Below are positions 50,596-60,380 of a DNA stretch of 64,000 bases, piece by piece (position 1 is the stretch's first letter; every line of letters starts with the position of its first letter). The notes beneath the pieces are model-generated. The model did not search any database and had not been told where the DNA came from. It worked only from the letters and a program-made list of their open reading frames with translations. The position numbers and the translations under genes are program-made. The DNA lies in NCBI RefSeq assembly GCF_020616555.1, contig NZ_CP085173.1, positions 1 to 64,000 of the forward strand. Direction: 5' to 3'. This DNA comes from Streptomyces longhuiensis (GTDB lineage Bacteria; Actinomycetota; Actinomycetes; Streptomycetales; Streptomycetaceae).

Positions 50596-52029
50596 ATGAC
50601 CGGCACCGCCGCATCCATTGCACAGCAAGACCAGGAGATCCCAGACATCGTCGCAGGGCTGCGGGCCACGTTCGACACAGGTGCCACCCGGCCGGCCGCC
50701 TGGCGCCGACGCCAACTCCGCGGCCTGCGGAGCTTTCTGACGAACCACACCCGGGCCATCGAGGAAGCCCTCTACGACGACTTGCGCAAGGGGCGCACCG
50801 AATCTCACCTCACCGAGATCGGAGGAGTCCTGGCGGAGATCGATCACGCCCTGCGTCACCTCGAGCGATGGATGAAGCCGCGGCGGGCCGCCGTCCCCAT
50901 GAACATGAAACCGGCAACGGCTCGCATCCATCCCGAACCCCTCGGGGTGTGCCTGGTCATCGCGCCCTGGAACTATCCGCTGACACTGACGCTGAACCCG
51001 CTGGTCGGCGCACTGTCAGCCGGCAATGCAGCCGTCGTCAAGCCGAGCGAGCTGGCTCCCGCCACCAGCGCCCTGATCGCCGGTCTTCTCCCCCGTTACG
51101 TGGAGGCCGTCGCCGTCGTCGAAGGAGCGGTCGAGGAGACCACGCTGCTGCTTGAGCAGCGGTTCGAGCACATCTTCTACACCGGGAACGGCACGGTCGG
51201 CCGGATCGTGGCCGCCGCCGCGGCACGGAACCTGACCCCGACCACCCTCGAGCTTGGCGGCAAGTCACCCGTCTTCATCGACGAGACGGCCGACATGGCC
51301 GTCACGGCGCGCCGACTGGCATGGGGCAAGTTCACCAACGCCGGTCAGACCTGCGTCGCACCCGACTACGTCCTGGTCACGCCGGCCGCCCGGGACTCCC
51401 TGCTGTCCGCGCTGCCGGGAACGATCCGGGAGATGTTCGGGCCCAACCCCCGAACCAGCTCCGACTACGGGCGCATCGTCAACGACCGTCACTTCCAGCG
51501 CCTGACCAGGCTCCTGGCAGAGGGCAAGCCCCTCGCCGGGGGCCCGTCCGACGCGGCTGAGCGCTACATCGCACCCACCGTGCTGACCGACGTGCCGCAC
51601 GGAGCCGCTGTGATGACCGAAGAGATCTTCGGCCCGATCCTCCCCGTCCTGACCGTACGTGACGTCCACGAGGCCATCGACTTCATCAACGCCAGGGACA
51701 AGCCCCTCTCCCTGTACGCGTTCACCCGCGACAGGGCCGCCCGGCGAGCGCTGCTGGAAAAGACCTCCTCCGGAGGAATCGTCTACAACGCACCGATGAT
51801 CCACCTCGGCGTCCCGAACCTGCCGTTCGGCGGTGTCGGAGAGTCCGGCATGGGCGCCTACCACGGCAAGACGTCTTTCGACACTTTCAGCCACCGCAAG
51901 CCTGTCCTCTCCAAGCCCACGCGGCCCGACACCCTGCGTCTGATCTACGCGCCGCACACCTCCCGGTCGTTCGCCTTCATCGCCAAGGCCGTGGCCCGGA
52001 CCCACCCGATCCTGGGGAAGGAACGATGA
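50596..52029 (+). CDS. Aldehyde dehydrogenase (class 3-like)
   Basis: A 477-residue ALDH. Motifs: IAPWNYPLTLTLNPLVGALSAG (about 117-138), the catalytic Glu in LELGGKSPVF (about 218) and the nucleophilic Cys in NAGQTCVAPDY (about 252). It ends with NLPFGGVGESGMGAYHGK and a C-terminal hydrophobic stretch, as in fatty-aldehyde dehydrogenases of the class 3 branch. It overlaps the reductase gene (ATGA), so the two enzymes probably act on the same compound. Confidence 0.88.
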   Translation: MTGTAASIAQQDQEIPDIVAGLRATFDTGATRPAAWRRRQLRGLRSFLTNHTRAIEEALYDDLRKGRTESHLTEIGGVLAEIDHALRHLERWMKPRRAAVPMNMKPATARIHPEPLGVCLVIAPWNYPLTLTLNPLVGALSAGNAAVVKPSELAPATSALIAGLLPRYVEAVAVVEGAVEETTLLLEQRFEHIFYTGNGTVGRIVAAAAARNLTPTTLELGGKSPVFIDETADMAVTARRLAWGKFTNAGQTCVAPDYVLVTPAARDSLLSALPGTIREMFGPNPRTSSDYGRIVNDRHFQRLTRLLAEGKPLAGGPSDAAERYIAPTVLTDVPHGAAVMTEEIFGPILPVLTVRDVHEAIDFINARDKPLSLYAFTRDRAARRALLEKTSSGGIVYNAPMIHLGVPNLPFGGVGESGMGAYHGKTSFDTFSHRKPVLSKPTRPDTLRLIYAPHTSRSFAFIAKAVARTHPILGKER

Positions 52030-53132
52030 CCAGCCGCATCATTGTGCTCGGCGCCACCGGCTACACAGGCGGCCTCGTCCTCAACGCCCTTCTGCGCAGG
52101 GGCGTGGAACCGACCGTGGCCGGACGAAACCCCGCCGCCCTGACTGCTCTCGCCCAACGCGCCGGCGGGCTCGACCACCTGGTCGTCGACGCCACCGACC
52201 CCGCTGGCCTGCAGCAGCACCTGCAACGCGGAGATGTCCTCATCACCACCGTCGGCCCCTTCGAACGCTTCGGCTTTCCCGTCGCGCAGGCCGCCGCCGA
52301 TGCAGGCGCCCATTACATCGACTCGACCGGCGAAGTCGGATTCGTCCGCGCCCTGCACGAACGGCACCACCAACGCGCCCGCGACACCGGTGCGGTGATG
52401 CTGCCCGCCTTCGGCTACGACTACGTCCCCGGCGTTCTCGCCGGAGCCCTCGCCGCTCGCGAAGCAGGAGATGCCGCGCGGACGCTTGACATCGGTTACT
52501 TCGCCACGGGGCCGATCTGGCGCGGGATCAGCGAAGGAACACGCACCACCATGCGCGACGGCATGACCCTGCCCTCGCCACGCTGGCACCGGCACCAGCT
52601 CACCGAGGAACGCACCGCCTCCCGCGTCCACCGCTTCACCGTCCGAGGCCGCCGCAAGTCCGCCTTCCTGGTCTCCGGCACCGAAGTACTCTTCCTGCCC
52701 GAGGCCTTCCCATCACTCGACGACGTCTCCGTCTACAACGGCTGGTTCCCCGAACTCAGCCGCCCTCTCTGCCTGTACTCGGCCCTCGCCAACGCCACCA
52801 CGCGTCTCCCGGCTGGCCGCAAACTGACCGACGCCCTGACCCGCCCGCTGCTCATCGGCCCGCCGGGCGGCCCCGACGCCGCGCTGCGCGAGCGCATCCC
52901 CTCCCACGTCGTCGCTGTCGCCTCCACGGGCGTTTCGGGCAGCGCCCCGCTCGCAGAAGTCCACCTCGAAGGCCCCAACCCCTACAGCCTCACCGGTGAA
53001 CTCATCGCCTGGGCCGCCCACCACATCGCGACCCATTCCGATGTCAATCCCGGCGTCGTCGGACCCACCGCGGCCTTCGGCCTCGAAACACTGCGCCACG
53101 CTTGTGCCGAGCTCGGGCTCGTCACGGTCTGA
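52026..53132 (+). CDS. Saccharopine-dehydrogenase-like NAD(P)-binding reductase
   Basis: A 368-residue protein with an N-terminal Rossmann motif, IIVLGATGYTGGLVLNALL (about 5-23). The sequence AGRNPAALTALAQ follows, as in trans-acting enoyl reductases and saccharopine-dehydrogenase-like oxidoreductases. Middle motifs are TTVGPFERFGFPVAQAAADA and GAHYIDSTGE. The reaction is probably a hydride transfer on a lipid-like or acyl substrate; coupling with the ALDH fits an aldehyde or acid substrate, but this is inference. It converges on hemB with 13 bp between. Confidence 0.78.
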   Translation: MTSRIIVLGATGYTGGLVLNALLRRGVEPTVAGRNPAALTALAQRAGGLDHLVVDATDPAGLQQHLQRGDVLITTVGPFERFGFPVAQAAADAGAHYIDSTGEVGFVRALHERHHQRARDTGAVMLPAFGYDYVPGVLAGALAAREAGDAARTLDIGYFATGPIWRGISEGTRTTMRDGMTLPSPRWHRHQLTEERTASRVHRFTVRGRRKSAFLVSGTEVLFLPEAFPSLDDVSVYNGWFPELSRPLCLYSALANATTRLPAGRKLTDALTRPLLIGPPGGPDAALRERIPSHVVAVASTGVSGSAPLAEVHLEGPNPYSLTGELIAWAAHHIATHSDVNPGVVGPTAAFGLETLRHACAELGLVTV

Positions 53133-53145
53133 CCGGCAGGCGGTC

Positions 53146-54144
53146 TCAGAGCTGGCGGAGCTTGTGGGCGGCCTCGGTGGCCCAGTAGGTCAGGATCATC
53201 TGCGCGCCGGCCCGCCGGATACCGGTGAGGGTTTCCAGGATCGCCCTGTCGCGGTCGATCCAGCCCTTCTCTGCGGCGGCTTCGACCATCGCGTACTCGC
53301 CGCTGATCTGGTAGGCGGCGACAGGCACATCCACCGATGCGGCGACCTTGGCAAGGATGTCGAGGTACGGTCCGGCGGGCTTCACCATCACCATGTCCGC
53401 GCCCTCCTCCAGGTCCAGCGCCAACTCCCGCAGCGACTCACGGTTGTTGGCGGGGTCCTGCTGGTAGGTCTTGCGGTCACCCTTGAGGGAGGAGCCGACG
53501 GCCTCGCGGAAGGGGCCGTAGAAAGCGGAGGAGTACTTCGCGGTGTAGGCGAGGATCGACACGTCCTCCTTGCCAACGGTGTCCAGGGCGTCCCTGATCA
53601 CCCCGACCTGGCCGTCCATCATCCCGGACGGAGCGACGACGTGGACGCCGGCGTCGGCCTGGAACTGGGCCATCTCGGCGTAACGTTCCAGCGTGGCGTC
53701 ATTGTCAACGCGGCCGTCGGTGTCAAGGACACCGCAGTGACCGTGGTCGGTGAACTCGTCGAGGCACAGGTCCGACATGATGACCAGCTCATCGCCGACC
53801 TCGGCCTTCACGTCCCGGATGGCGACCTGCAAGATCCCGTCCGGATCCGTGCCCGCAGTTCCGGCGGCGTCCTTCTTCGCGTCCTCGGGCACCCCGTAAA
53901 GCATGATCCCGGAGACCCCGGCCTGCACCGCCTCCGTGGCGGCCTTCCGCAGGGTGTCACGCGTGTGCTGGACGACACCGGGCATGGCCTGGATCGGCAC
54001 GGGCTCGGTGATCCCCTCACGCACGAACGCGGGCAGGACCAGATCGGCGGGGTGCAGCCGGGTCTCGGCCACCATCCGCCGCAGGGCAGTCGTCGTCCGC
54101 AGCCGTCGCGGCCGCACCCCGGGAAAGGATCCGTACGAGTTCAT
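53146..54144 (-). CDS. hemB: Porphobilinogen synthase (5-aminolevulinate dehydratase)
   Basis: A 332-residue HemB that condenses two 5-aminolevulinate molecules into porphobilinogen for tetrapyrroles. The catalytic lysines lie in [13 protein letters not shown] and [13 protein letters not shown]. The metal loop reads [14 protein letters not shown], in which an Asp replaces the middle Cys of the three-Cys zinc site. ATG 54144 gives the family N-terminus [19 protein letters not shown] lies seven bases before it, so the mRNA may be leaderless. It stands alone, without hemA, hemC or hemD, which usually cluster in Streptomyces. It could therefore be a second copy. Confidence 0.93.
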   Translation of the reverse strand: MNSYGSFPGVRPRRLRTTTALRRMVAETRLHPADLVLPAFVREGITEPVPIQAMPGVVQHTRDTLRKAATEAVQAGVSGIMLYGVPEDAKKDAAGTAGTDPDGILQVAIRDVKAEVGDELVIMSDLCLDEFTDHGHCGVLDTDGRVDNDATLERYAEMAQFQADAGVHVVAPSGMMDGQVGVIRDALDTVGKEDVSILAYTAKYSSAFYGPFREAVGSSLKGDRKTYQQDPANNRESLRELALDLEEGADMVMVKPAGPYLDILAKVAASVDVPVAAYQISGEYAMVEAAAEKGWIDRDRAILETLTGIRRAGAQMILTYWATEAAHKLRQL

Positions 54145-54269
54145 AAACCCGAGGCTACGCCCGCATAAACAGTGCACTTACCGACATGTTGTTGCTGTTC
54201 CCGGCTGTGGGCTTTCGTTCCGTGGGGCATCGGGTTGCGCCCCTACCGCGGGCGCGGACGATGACGGCC

Positions 54270-54463
54270 GCCTGGGGGACACGACGGACGCCGACGGGGA
54301 ACTCCTGGACGACGAGGTCGGCGGCCGGCGTGCCGGCCGTGTGGTGTCCGAAGACGAGGGCACGAGACCGAACTCGTCCGGCCCGGATGCCCAGGACATC
54401 GGCCTCGACGGTGGGGCGGCGTCCGCCGAGGAAGCCGCGATGCACATCGTCGGCGAGGAGTGA
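54270..54463 (+). pseudogene. C-terminal remnant of a DUF5709-like protein
   Basis: The frame ending at TGA 54461-54463 reads TDADGELLDDEVGGRRAGRV, then DIGLDGGAASAEEAAMHIVG. These are the conserved C-terminal motifs of small acidic DUF5709 proteins. No start codon with a ribosome binding site or N-terminal domain precedes it, so it looks like the 3' end of a lost gene. Confidence 0.6.
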
Positions 54464-54484
54464 TCCTGGGGAACACCCCTTTGG

Positions 54485-55798
54485 TTAGGCGTCTTTCAGG
54501 TGAATGCCTTTGGTCTCCCGCATGAGATAGCACGCGATCCCCGTGAGCGAGCACAGCAACATGATGTAGAAGCTGGAGAGCCGGGCCACGTCGAGCTCGA
54601 TGAAGAGTTGGTTCAGGTACGGTGCGGTGCCTCCGAAGACGGCCACGGAGACGGAGTAGGCAAAGCCGATGGCCTGCGTGCGTACTCGGGTCGGGAAGTT
54701 TTCCGACATGGTGGCGGACAGAAGCGCTCCGGGGATGGCCACGACGGCGAGGGCGACCGAGGATGCCACAAGGAGGGTCCAGCCCTGTGAACCGATCATT
54801 CCCGTAAGCGGGATCTGCAGGGCGATCATCAACGCGGCGAACGTGATCATCATCGGGCGGCGGCCGACCTTGTCGGAGAGACGGCCCCAGAGCGGCAAGG
54901 TGACCATGGCGATGCACTGGGCGCCGACCGAGCTCCAGTAGGCGGCGCTGGCGTCCATGCCTTTCTGGGCGATGGCGTAGGTCGAGACGTATGAGGTCCA
55001 GGTGTAGTGAGCGGCGGTGATGCCCGAGGTCATCGTGATGACGAGCAGGATGGCTCGGGCCACTTGCTTCCGGGACAACGGGGTGGGCTCGTCGTTCGAC
55101 TTCTGGTCGGAGAAGACGTCGCTCTCGTCCATGCTGCGGCGCAGGTACAGGGCGGCGAGGGCGAGGAACGCTCCGAGGACGAAGGGGATGCGCCAGCCCC
55201 ACCGGGCGACTTCACTGTCGGACAATACGGATGTCACCGCCCCGCCCACCGAGTAGGCGACGGCAGATCCGCCGAAGATCGCGACGAAGACGATGCTTCC
55301 CCATAGTCCGCGGCGCTCGTTGGGTGCGATCTCCGCGACGTAGGTGTTGGCCGTCGCGGACTCGCCGCCGTGGGCGAATCCCTGTGCCATGCGGGCGAGG
55401 AGGAGGATGAGCGAGGCCCAGGCCCCGAGGGATGCGTAGGTGGGCATGAGTCCGATGACGAGGCTTCCGGCGGCCATCATCAGCATGGTGGTGACGAGTA
55501 CGAATTTGCGGCCGCGTCGGTCGGCGACCCGGCCGAAGACGATGCCTCCCAGCGGGCGCATGAGGAAACCCACTGCGAAGACGGCAAGGGTGGACAGCAG
55601 CGCCGAGACCCCGTCGGATGATTGGAACATGGCGGTGGCGATGAAGGGCGCGAAGACGGCGTAGGCGCTCCACTCGTACCACTCGAGGACGTTCCCGATC
55701 GTGCTGGCGAAGAGGGACTTTCGCTTCGATCGCAGCGTGGGGCTCGGCTGGGTTCTGGTCCCGGTCGCTGTTGCGGGCCCTGTTGGTGTGTTGCTCAC
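54485..55798 (-). CDS. MFS transporter, metabolite:H+ symporter (MHS/ProP-like)
   Basis: A 437-residue major facilitator with 12 helices. MHS hallmarks are STIGNVLEWYEWSAYAVFAP (helix 1), LMRPLGGIVFGRVADRRGRK (loop 2-3), ARMAQGFAHGGESATANTYV (helix 4) and LWGRLSDKVGRRPMM in the second half. Such carriers import organic acids or osmolytes with protons. GTG 55798 has AAGGAG seven bases upstream. It lies in a leftward group with the acyl-CoA ligase, so an aromatic or fatty acid substrate is plausible. Confidence 0.87.
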   Translation of the reverse strand: MSNTPTGPATATGTRTQPSPTLRSKRKSLFASTIGNVLEWYEWSAYAVFAPFIATAMFQSSDGVSALLSTLAVFAVGFLMRPLGGIVFGRVADRRGRKFVLVTTMLMMAAGSLVIGLMPTYASLGAWASLILLLARMAQGFAHGGESATANTYVAEIAPNERRGLWGSIVFVAIFGGSAVAYSVGGAVTSVLSDSEVARWGWRIPFVLGAFLALAALYLRRSMDESDVFSDQKSNDEPTPLSRKQVARAILLVITMTSGITAAHYTWTSYVSTYAIAQKGMDASAAYWSSVGAQCIAMVTLPLWGRLSDKVGRRPMMITFAALMIALQIPLTGMIGSQGWTLLVASSVALAVVAIPGALLSATMSENFPTRVRTQAIGFAYSVSVAVFGGTAPYLNQLFIELDVARLSSFYIMLLCSLTGIACYLMRETKGIHLKDA

Positions 55799-55879
55799 AA
55801 GAGACTCCTTCGCTGTTTTCGGGCAGGAGTGAGTGAGGTCTGTACTCGGAGGTGAGGTGGTGTCAGACGCTGTCGGGCG

Positions 55880-56383
55880 TCAGCGGCGGATGGCCGTGGT
55901 CAGGCCGGCGTACTGTGCGGCCATCTCCAGCAGGCGGGGTACTCCTGCCTCCAGTGAGGGCCCGAAGACTGTGTCGTTGGGGCGTTCGCCACGTTGCCAG
56001 CGGGTGTAGATGGCCTCGCAGAAGATCGCTGCCTTCCAGAGTGCGAGGGTCTGATACCAAGGAAGCGGAGTGAGGTCGAGGCCTGTGCGGGACTGGTAGC
56101 GGTCTGCCAGTTGAAGTCTGGTGAGGTAGCCGAGTGCCTGGGTGACCGGGGTCAGTTCCAGCGGGGTGGTCGGGCTGCCGGCCTCGGAGTAGGTGGCGGT
56201 GACGTAGCCCAGGTCCGCCAGTGGGTCGCCGAGTGTTGCCACCTCCCAGTCCAGGATCGCGACGAACTCGGCGGGTGCGCGCGGGGCGAACATGAGGTTG
56301 CCCATGCGGTAGTCGCCGTGTACCACCGTGGCCGCCTGGCTCGTCGGCAGGTTGCGGCCGAGCCAGCCTGCGATCCGCTCCAC
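55880..56383 (-). pseudogene. N-terminally truncated APH-family phosphotransferase
   Basis: About 167 residues from GTG 56383, only the C-lobe of a phosphotransferase family related to ACAD10/aminoglycoside kinases (full length about 340). The catalytic loop AATVVHGDYRMGNLMFAP and metal motif AILDWEVATLGDPLADLGY are intact. The N-lobe with its ATP-binding strands is missing, and the adjacent sequence is the ligase gene's 3' end. Probably inactive after deletion. Confidence 0.75.
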
Positions 56384-56454
56384 CGCGGGAAGGCTGCGCG
56401 ATCGCGGTGCGGCCCGTGAACCGTTCCTGGCCGGTGTGGTTCTGGTTCAACGGA

Positions 56455-58134
56455 TCAGTCCTTTGACGGGGAGGACGGTCCGGTGCTGCCGGCCTTGCGG
56501 AGTTCGGCGCGCCGGATCTTGCCGCTCTGGGTCTTGGGCAGGTCGGCGATGACGTGGACCTGGCGGGGGCACTTGTAGGCCGCCAGGCGGCCGCGGGAGA
56601 AGGCGATCAGCTCCTCCTGCGTAGCGCTCTGGCCCGTCTTGAGGGAGACGTAGGCGACGACGGTTTCGCCGCGGTAGTCGTCCGGCTGCCCGATGACGGC
56701 GGCCTCGAGCACCGCCGGGTGCTCGTACAGCGCGTCCTCGACCTCGCGTGGCCAGACCTTGTAGCCGGACACGTTGATCTGGTCCTTGAGCCGGTCCACG
56801 AGGTAGACCCAGCCTTGCTCGTCGATGATGGCGACGTCGCCGGTACGCAACCGGCCCTCCGGCATGGTCTGCGCGGTGGCCTCGGCCTTCCTCCAATATC
56901 CGGGGACCACCTGTGGCCCGCTCAACTCGAGTTCGCCCTGCTCTCCGCTGGGCACCGGGCGGCCGTGCAGGTCCACGACGCGCGCGGTGAGGTGCGGCAG
57001 AGGCAGCCCGATGGACAGGGTTCCGCTGGGCAGGTGGATCGGTGCCCTGCGTCCCGGAGGCACGGCGATGACGGCGGAGGTCGTCTCGGTCATGCCGTAG
57101 CCGTTGTAGATGTAGACGCCGAATCGTTCCTGGAACCGCTCGACGGTCGCCGGCGGGATCGGCGCACCTCCGGAGTACAGGGTTTTCACCGACGCGAAGT
57201 GCCTCGGCTGTGCGTGTGGCAGCTCGTAGATGGCGTTATACGCCGTGATGGAGCCGATCGTGAAGGTCACCCCGTGCTCGGCGATGGCTTCCAGGACGGC
57301 CTCGGGGTGGAACCGGCCCGTGAGGACGAGCGTGGTGTCCGTGAGCAGCGAGATGGCCGCGTTGACCACGGCGCCGGTGATGTGGAACAGCGGAGCGATG
57401 GCGAGCACGACGTCCCCGTCGCTCAGGCCGGTCCACGCGCCGCAGGTCGCCACCACGCTGAGGACGTTGCCGTGGGTGTTCATGGCACCCTTCGGCGGTC
57501 CGGTCGTTCCAGAGGTGTAGGTCAGGAACGCGACGTCGTCACGGGTCAGTTGCACCGGTGTGGGCCGGGAACCGCCGAACTCCTCGATCAGTGCCGCGAG
57601 GTCGCCGTCCGGCGCCGGGGCGGGGCGTTCCGTCGTCGCGAAGACCCGCGCATCGTTGCGTGACTGGTAGTCCAGCGCCGACGTGCTGATCAGCCACCGG
57701 ACCGTGCTTCCCTCAAGGGTGCCGAGCGTCTCCTCGGCGTCGGCATCCGCGCACACGATCCCGATCGCCCCGGCGTCGTCGATGATTCGGCGAAGTTCGT
57801 GCCGCCGGTACATCGGGTTGAGCCCCAGGGCCGTGGCACCCAGCTTCCACAAGGCCAGCAGCACGAGCGCGTACTGAGGGATGTTCTGCAGGTATACGCC
57901 GACGCGGTCACCTCGCCGGGTTCCGCGGGCTTCGAACGCGGCCGCGAGGGCGTCCGACGCCGCGTCCACGTCCTGCGCGGACAGGGCGCCGTCGAAGTAG
58001 CGCAGCGCCGCGGCGCCCGGATTCTTCGCTACCCGTGCTTTCCATGCGGCCACAAGAGAGTCGTGGACGACCGTCATCTCTGCTGCACCGGCCAAAGGCA
58101 AGGAACCCCACGGAGGATCTTCAGGAACCGTCAC
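56455..58134 (-). CDS. AMP-binding acyl-CoA ligase
   Basis: A 559-residue ANL-family ligase. Motifs: VAFLTYTSGTTGPPKGAMNT (about 204-223), APLFHITGAV, SGGAPIPPATVERFQ, NGYGMTETTSAV, GRLRTGDVAIIDEQGWVYLV, LKDQINVSGYKVWPREVE, and the catalytic Lys near LPKTQSGKIRRAEL. It adenylates and thioesterifies an organic acid. Relatives annotated as long-chain fatty acid ligases are typical, but some act on aromatic or cyclic acids. Divergent from a TetR gene, with two strong palindromes between them. Confidence 0.9.
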   Translation of the reverse strand: MTVPEDPPWGSLPLAGAAEMTVVHDSLVAAWKARVAKNPGAAALRYFDGALSAQDVDAASDALAAAFEARGTRRGDRVGVYLQNIPQYALVLLALWKLGATALGLNPMYRRHELRRIIDDAGAIGIVCADADAEETLGTLEGSTVRWLISTSALDYQSRNDARVFATTERPAPAPDGDLAALIEEFGGSRPTPVQLTRDDVAFLTYTSGTTGPPKGAMNTHGNVLSVVATCGAWTGLSDGDVVLAIAPLFHITGAVVNAAISLLTDTTLVLTGRFHPEAVLEAIAEHGVTFTIGSITAYNAIYELPHAQPRHFASVKTLYSGGAPIPPATVERFQERFGVYIYNGYGMTETTSAVIAVPPGRRAPIHLPSGTLSIGLPLPHLTARVVDLHGRPVPSGEQGELELSGPQVVPGYWRKAEATAQTMPEGRLRTGDVAIIDEQGWVYLVDRLKDQINVSGYKVWPREVEDALYEHPAVLEAAVIGQPDDYRGETVVAYVSLKTGQSATQEELIAFSRGRLAAYKCPRQVHVIADLPKTQSGKIRRAELRKAGSTGPSSPSKD

Positions 58135-58176
58135 TTCTCGTCCCTCCTGCCCGCGTCACCGCGCAGGCCAATGGTT

Positions 58177-58234
58177 ACCGAGCGCTCGCTCGGTTCGTTT
58201 TGTGCGAGGTAGGGTTACCGAGCGATCGCTCGGT
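58177..58234. promoter_or_regulatory. Two 18-bp TetR operators
   Basis: ACCGAGCGCTCGCTCGGT (58177-58194) and ACCGAGCGATCGCTCGGT (58217-58234) are near-perfect and perfect palindromes 40 bp apart centre to centre, about four helical turns. They lie between the ligase and TetR starts. The ACCGAGCG-type half site is known for TetR regulators of fatty acid genes. Confidence 0.85.
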
Positions 58235-58346
58235 GAAGGATTGATGCGGCGGGAGCGCTGTGTCAAGGGGTCTGTTGTCGGCGTCGACCGAGCGGCGCTG
58301 CATACTGACTTGCCGACGCGACGAAGATCCGGGCGAGGGGAGCGCT

Positions 58347-58958
58347 GTGACCAAGATGGATGCCAGGGTGGCCTGGAGGACGTACTCAGCCAGCGGACTG
58401 CCGCCCATCCTCGAGACTGCGCTGGCCTGTTTCATGGAGCACGGCTACCACGGGACAACGATCCGGACGGTGGCCTCCCGGGCGGAGCTCTCCGTGCCGG
58501 GGCTGTACTACCACTACGCATCGAAACAGGCACTACTCGTCGCGATCGTCTCTTATGCCATGGACGACCTGTGGGAACGCAGCACCGCGGCCTTGGAGGA
58601 GGCCGGCACCGACATCCAGCGGAGGCTGGACCTGCTCGTGGAGTGCCTCGTGCTGTTCCACGCCTATCGGCGGGACCTCGCGTTCATCGCCTACAGCGAG
58701 ATCCGCAGCCTCACCGGAGAAGCCCGTACCACCTACATAGCCGCCCGCGACCGCCAGCAGCGCCTGATGGACCACGTGATCGAAGACGGTGTGGCGCAGA
58801 AGGTCTTCACCACCGCATATCCGCGTGAGGTCAGCAGGGCGATCGTCACCATGTGCACCGGCGTTTCCCAGTGGTACCGCGCAGAAGGCGAACACACCCC
58901 TCAAGCACTCGCAGAGCGGTACCGCGCCATGACCCGCATGACAGTCGGCGCACCGTGA
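58347..58958 (+). CDS. TetR-family regulator of the acyl-CoA ligase
   Basis: A 203-residue TetR protein. The HTH (about 15-62) is LETALACFMEHGYHGTTIRT then ASRAELSVPGLYYHYASKQALL. The ligand domain has FHAYRRDLAFIAYSEIRSL and a C-terminal VSQWYRAEGEHTPQALAERY, as in the fatty-acid or acyl-CoA sensing group. GTG 58347 is chosen for GAGGGGAG at 58335-58342. It is divergent from the ligase and separated by two palindromic operators. Confidence 0.88.
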   Translation: MTKMDARVAWRTYSASGLPPILETALACFMEHGYHGTTIRTVASRAELSVPGLYYHYASKQALLVAIVSYAMDDLWERSTAALEEAGTDIQRRLDLLVECLVLFHAYRRDLAFIAYSEIRSLTGEARTTYIAARDRQQRLMDHVIEDGVAQKVFTTAYPREVSRAIVTMCTGVSQWYRAEGEHTPQALAERYRAMTRMTVGAP

Positions 58959-59213
58959 ACAGCACTCTTCGTCCATCGGCCCAGTCAGGACAGCGGAGTT
59001 CACCTCTGGGAAACCTGACCACGAGCCACAGGATCTCTGTCGAGCAACGGCCCGGTCATCCTCCCTGTGGGCATACCTGCGGCTGAGTTGCGCTTGCCCA
59101 GTAGGCCACGAACGATGGAACCGGGCATTCCCGCCCGGGCAGGGGGATCTACAGGCGCGGCCGGTTTGGCCGCAGGAACAGGGCACACGTGTGCTCGTGA
59201 CATGGGAGTGAAC

Positions 59214-60188
59214 ATGACCGAGCTTCCCCCGCCGATCACCCCGTACCTGGAGCCCGCCGCGAAGGAGTTGTGCGAGGCGACCGATCCGCACCCGCGGATC
59301 TACGAGGTCCCCCCGGAGAAGGGCCGCGACATCCTGCTCGGCCTGCAGAGCGACCCGAGCGTGCCCCGCCCGGAGGTCGACGAGGAGTGGGTCGATGTGG
59401 ACGCGGGCGAGTGGGGCACGGTCCGCACCCGGATCATCCGGCCCAAGGGGGCTACCGGCTCACTGCCGGTGGTGTTCTACATCCACGGCGCCGGCTGGGT
59501 CTTCGGCGACGACAAGACCCACGACCGCCTCTTCCGCGAGCTGGCCGTCGGCGCCGGGGCGGCGGGTGTCTTCCCCGTCTACGACCGCGCGCCGGAGGCG
59601 AAGTACCCCACACAGGTCGAGCAGAACTACGCGGTGGGCCAGTGGGTTCTGGAGCACGGCGCCGACCACGGCCTGGACACCTCGCGCATCGCCGTCACCG
59701 GCGAGTCGGTCGGCGGCTGCATGTCCGCCGTCTTCGCACTGATGAACAAGGAGCGCGGCGGCATCGACCTCAAGGCTCAGGTCCTGCTCTACCCGGTGGC
59801 CAACGCCGACTTCGACACCCCGTCCTACCTCCAGTTCGCCGAGGGCTACTACCTCACCCGCGACGGCATGAAGTGGTTCTGGGACGCCTACACCACCGAC
59901 CCCACCCAGCGCACCGAGGTGCACGCCTCTCCGCTCCAGGCATCCCTGGACCAGCTCCGGGGGCTCCCCACCACCCTAGTCATCACCGACGAGGCCGACG
60001 TCCTGCGCGACGAGGGCGAGCAGTACGCCAACAAGCTCCGCGAGGCCGGTGTCGATGTGACTTCCGTCCGCGTGGCGGGCATGGTCCACGACTTCCTCCT
60101 CCTGGACAGCCTGCGCGACACCCGCGCGGCCAACGTAGCCCGCACACTCGCCGTCGACGCTCTGCGGACGGCACTGCACGACAGCTAG
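59214..60188 (+). CDS. Alpha/beta hydrolase (HSL-type esterase)
   Basis: A 324-residue hydrolase of the hormone-sensitive-lipase type. The oxyanion motif is VVFYIHGAGWVFGDDKTHDR (about 85-104). The nucleophile Ser lies in VTGESVGGCMSAV (about 163-175). The acid is near TLVITDEADVLRDEGEQYAN and the His is in AGMVHDFLLLD. It cleaves ester bonds of small acyl substrates. ATG 59214 follows GGGAGTG, a weak ribosome binding site; ATG 59202 is possible. No operon partner. Confidence 0.85.
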   Translation: MTELPPPITPYLEPAAKELCEATDPHPRIYEVPPEKGRDILLGLQSDPSVPRPEVDEEWVDVDAGEWGTVRTRIIRPKGATGSLPVVFYIHGAGWVFGDDKTHDRLFRELAVGAGAAGVFPVYDRAPEAKYPTQVEQNYAVGQWVLEHGADHGLDTSRIAVTGESVGGCMSAVFALMNKERGGIDLKAQVLLYPVANADFDTPSYLQFAEGYYLTRDGMKWFWDAYTTDPTQRTEVHASPLQASLDQLRGLPTTLVITDEADVLRDEGEQYANKLREAGVDVTSVRVAGMVHDFLLLDSLRDTRAANVARTLAVDALRTALHDS

Positions 60189-60380
60189 CTCCACCCCCTG
60201 GCACGGATGCGCAATCCGGGTCCGCCGAAGCCCTTCGTGGCACGGACGGGCCCGGATCTGACGCTTCCTTCGTCCCGGTCGCCCTGAGCGGATCTCTCGA
60301 GGCTGTTTCGGTGAAAGAGCCCGGTTGTCCCACGCCGCCTGGAGCCAGAGGGAATCCGCATGTTGGGGCGATTCCCGGAG

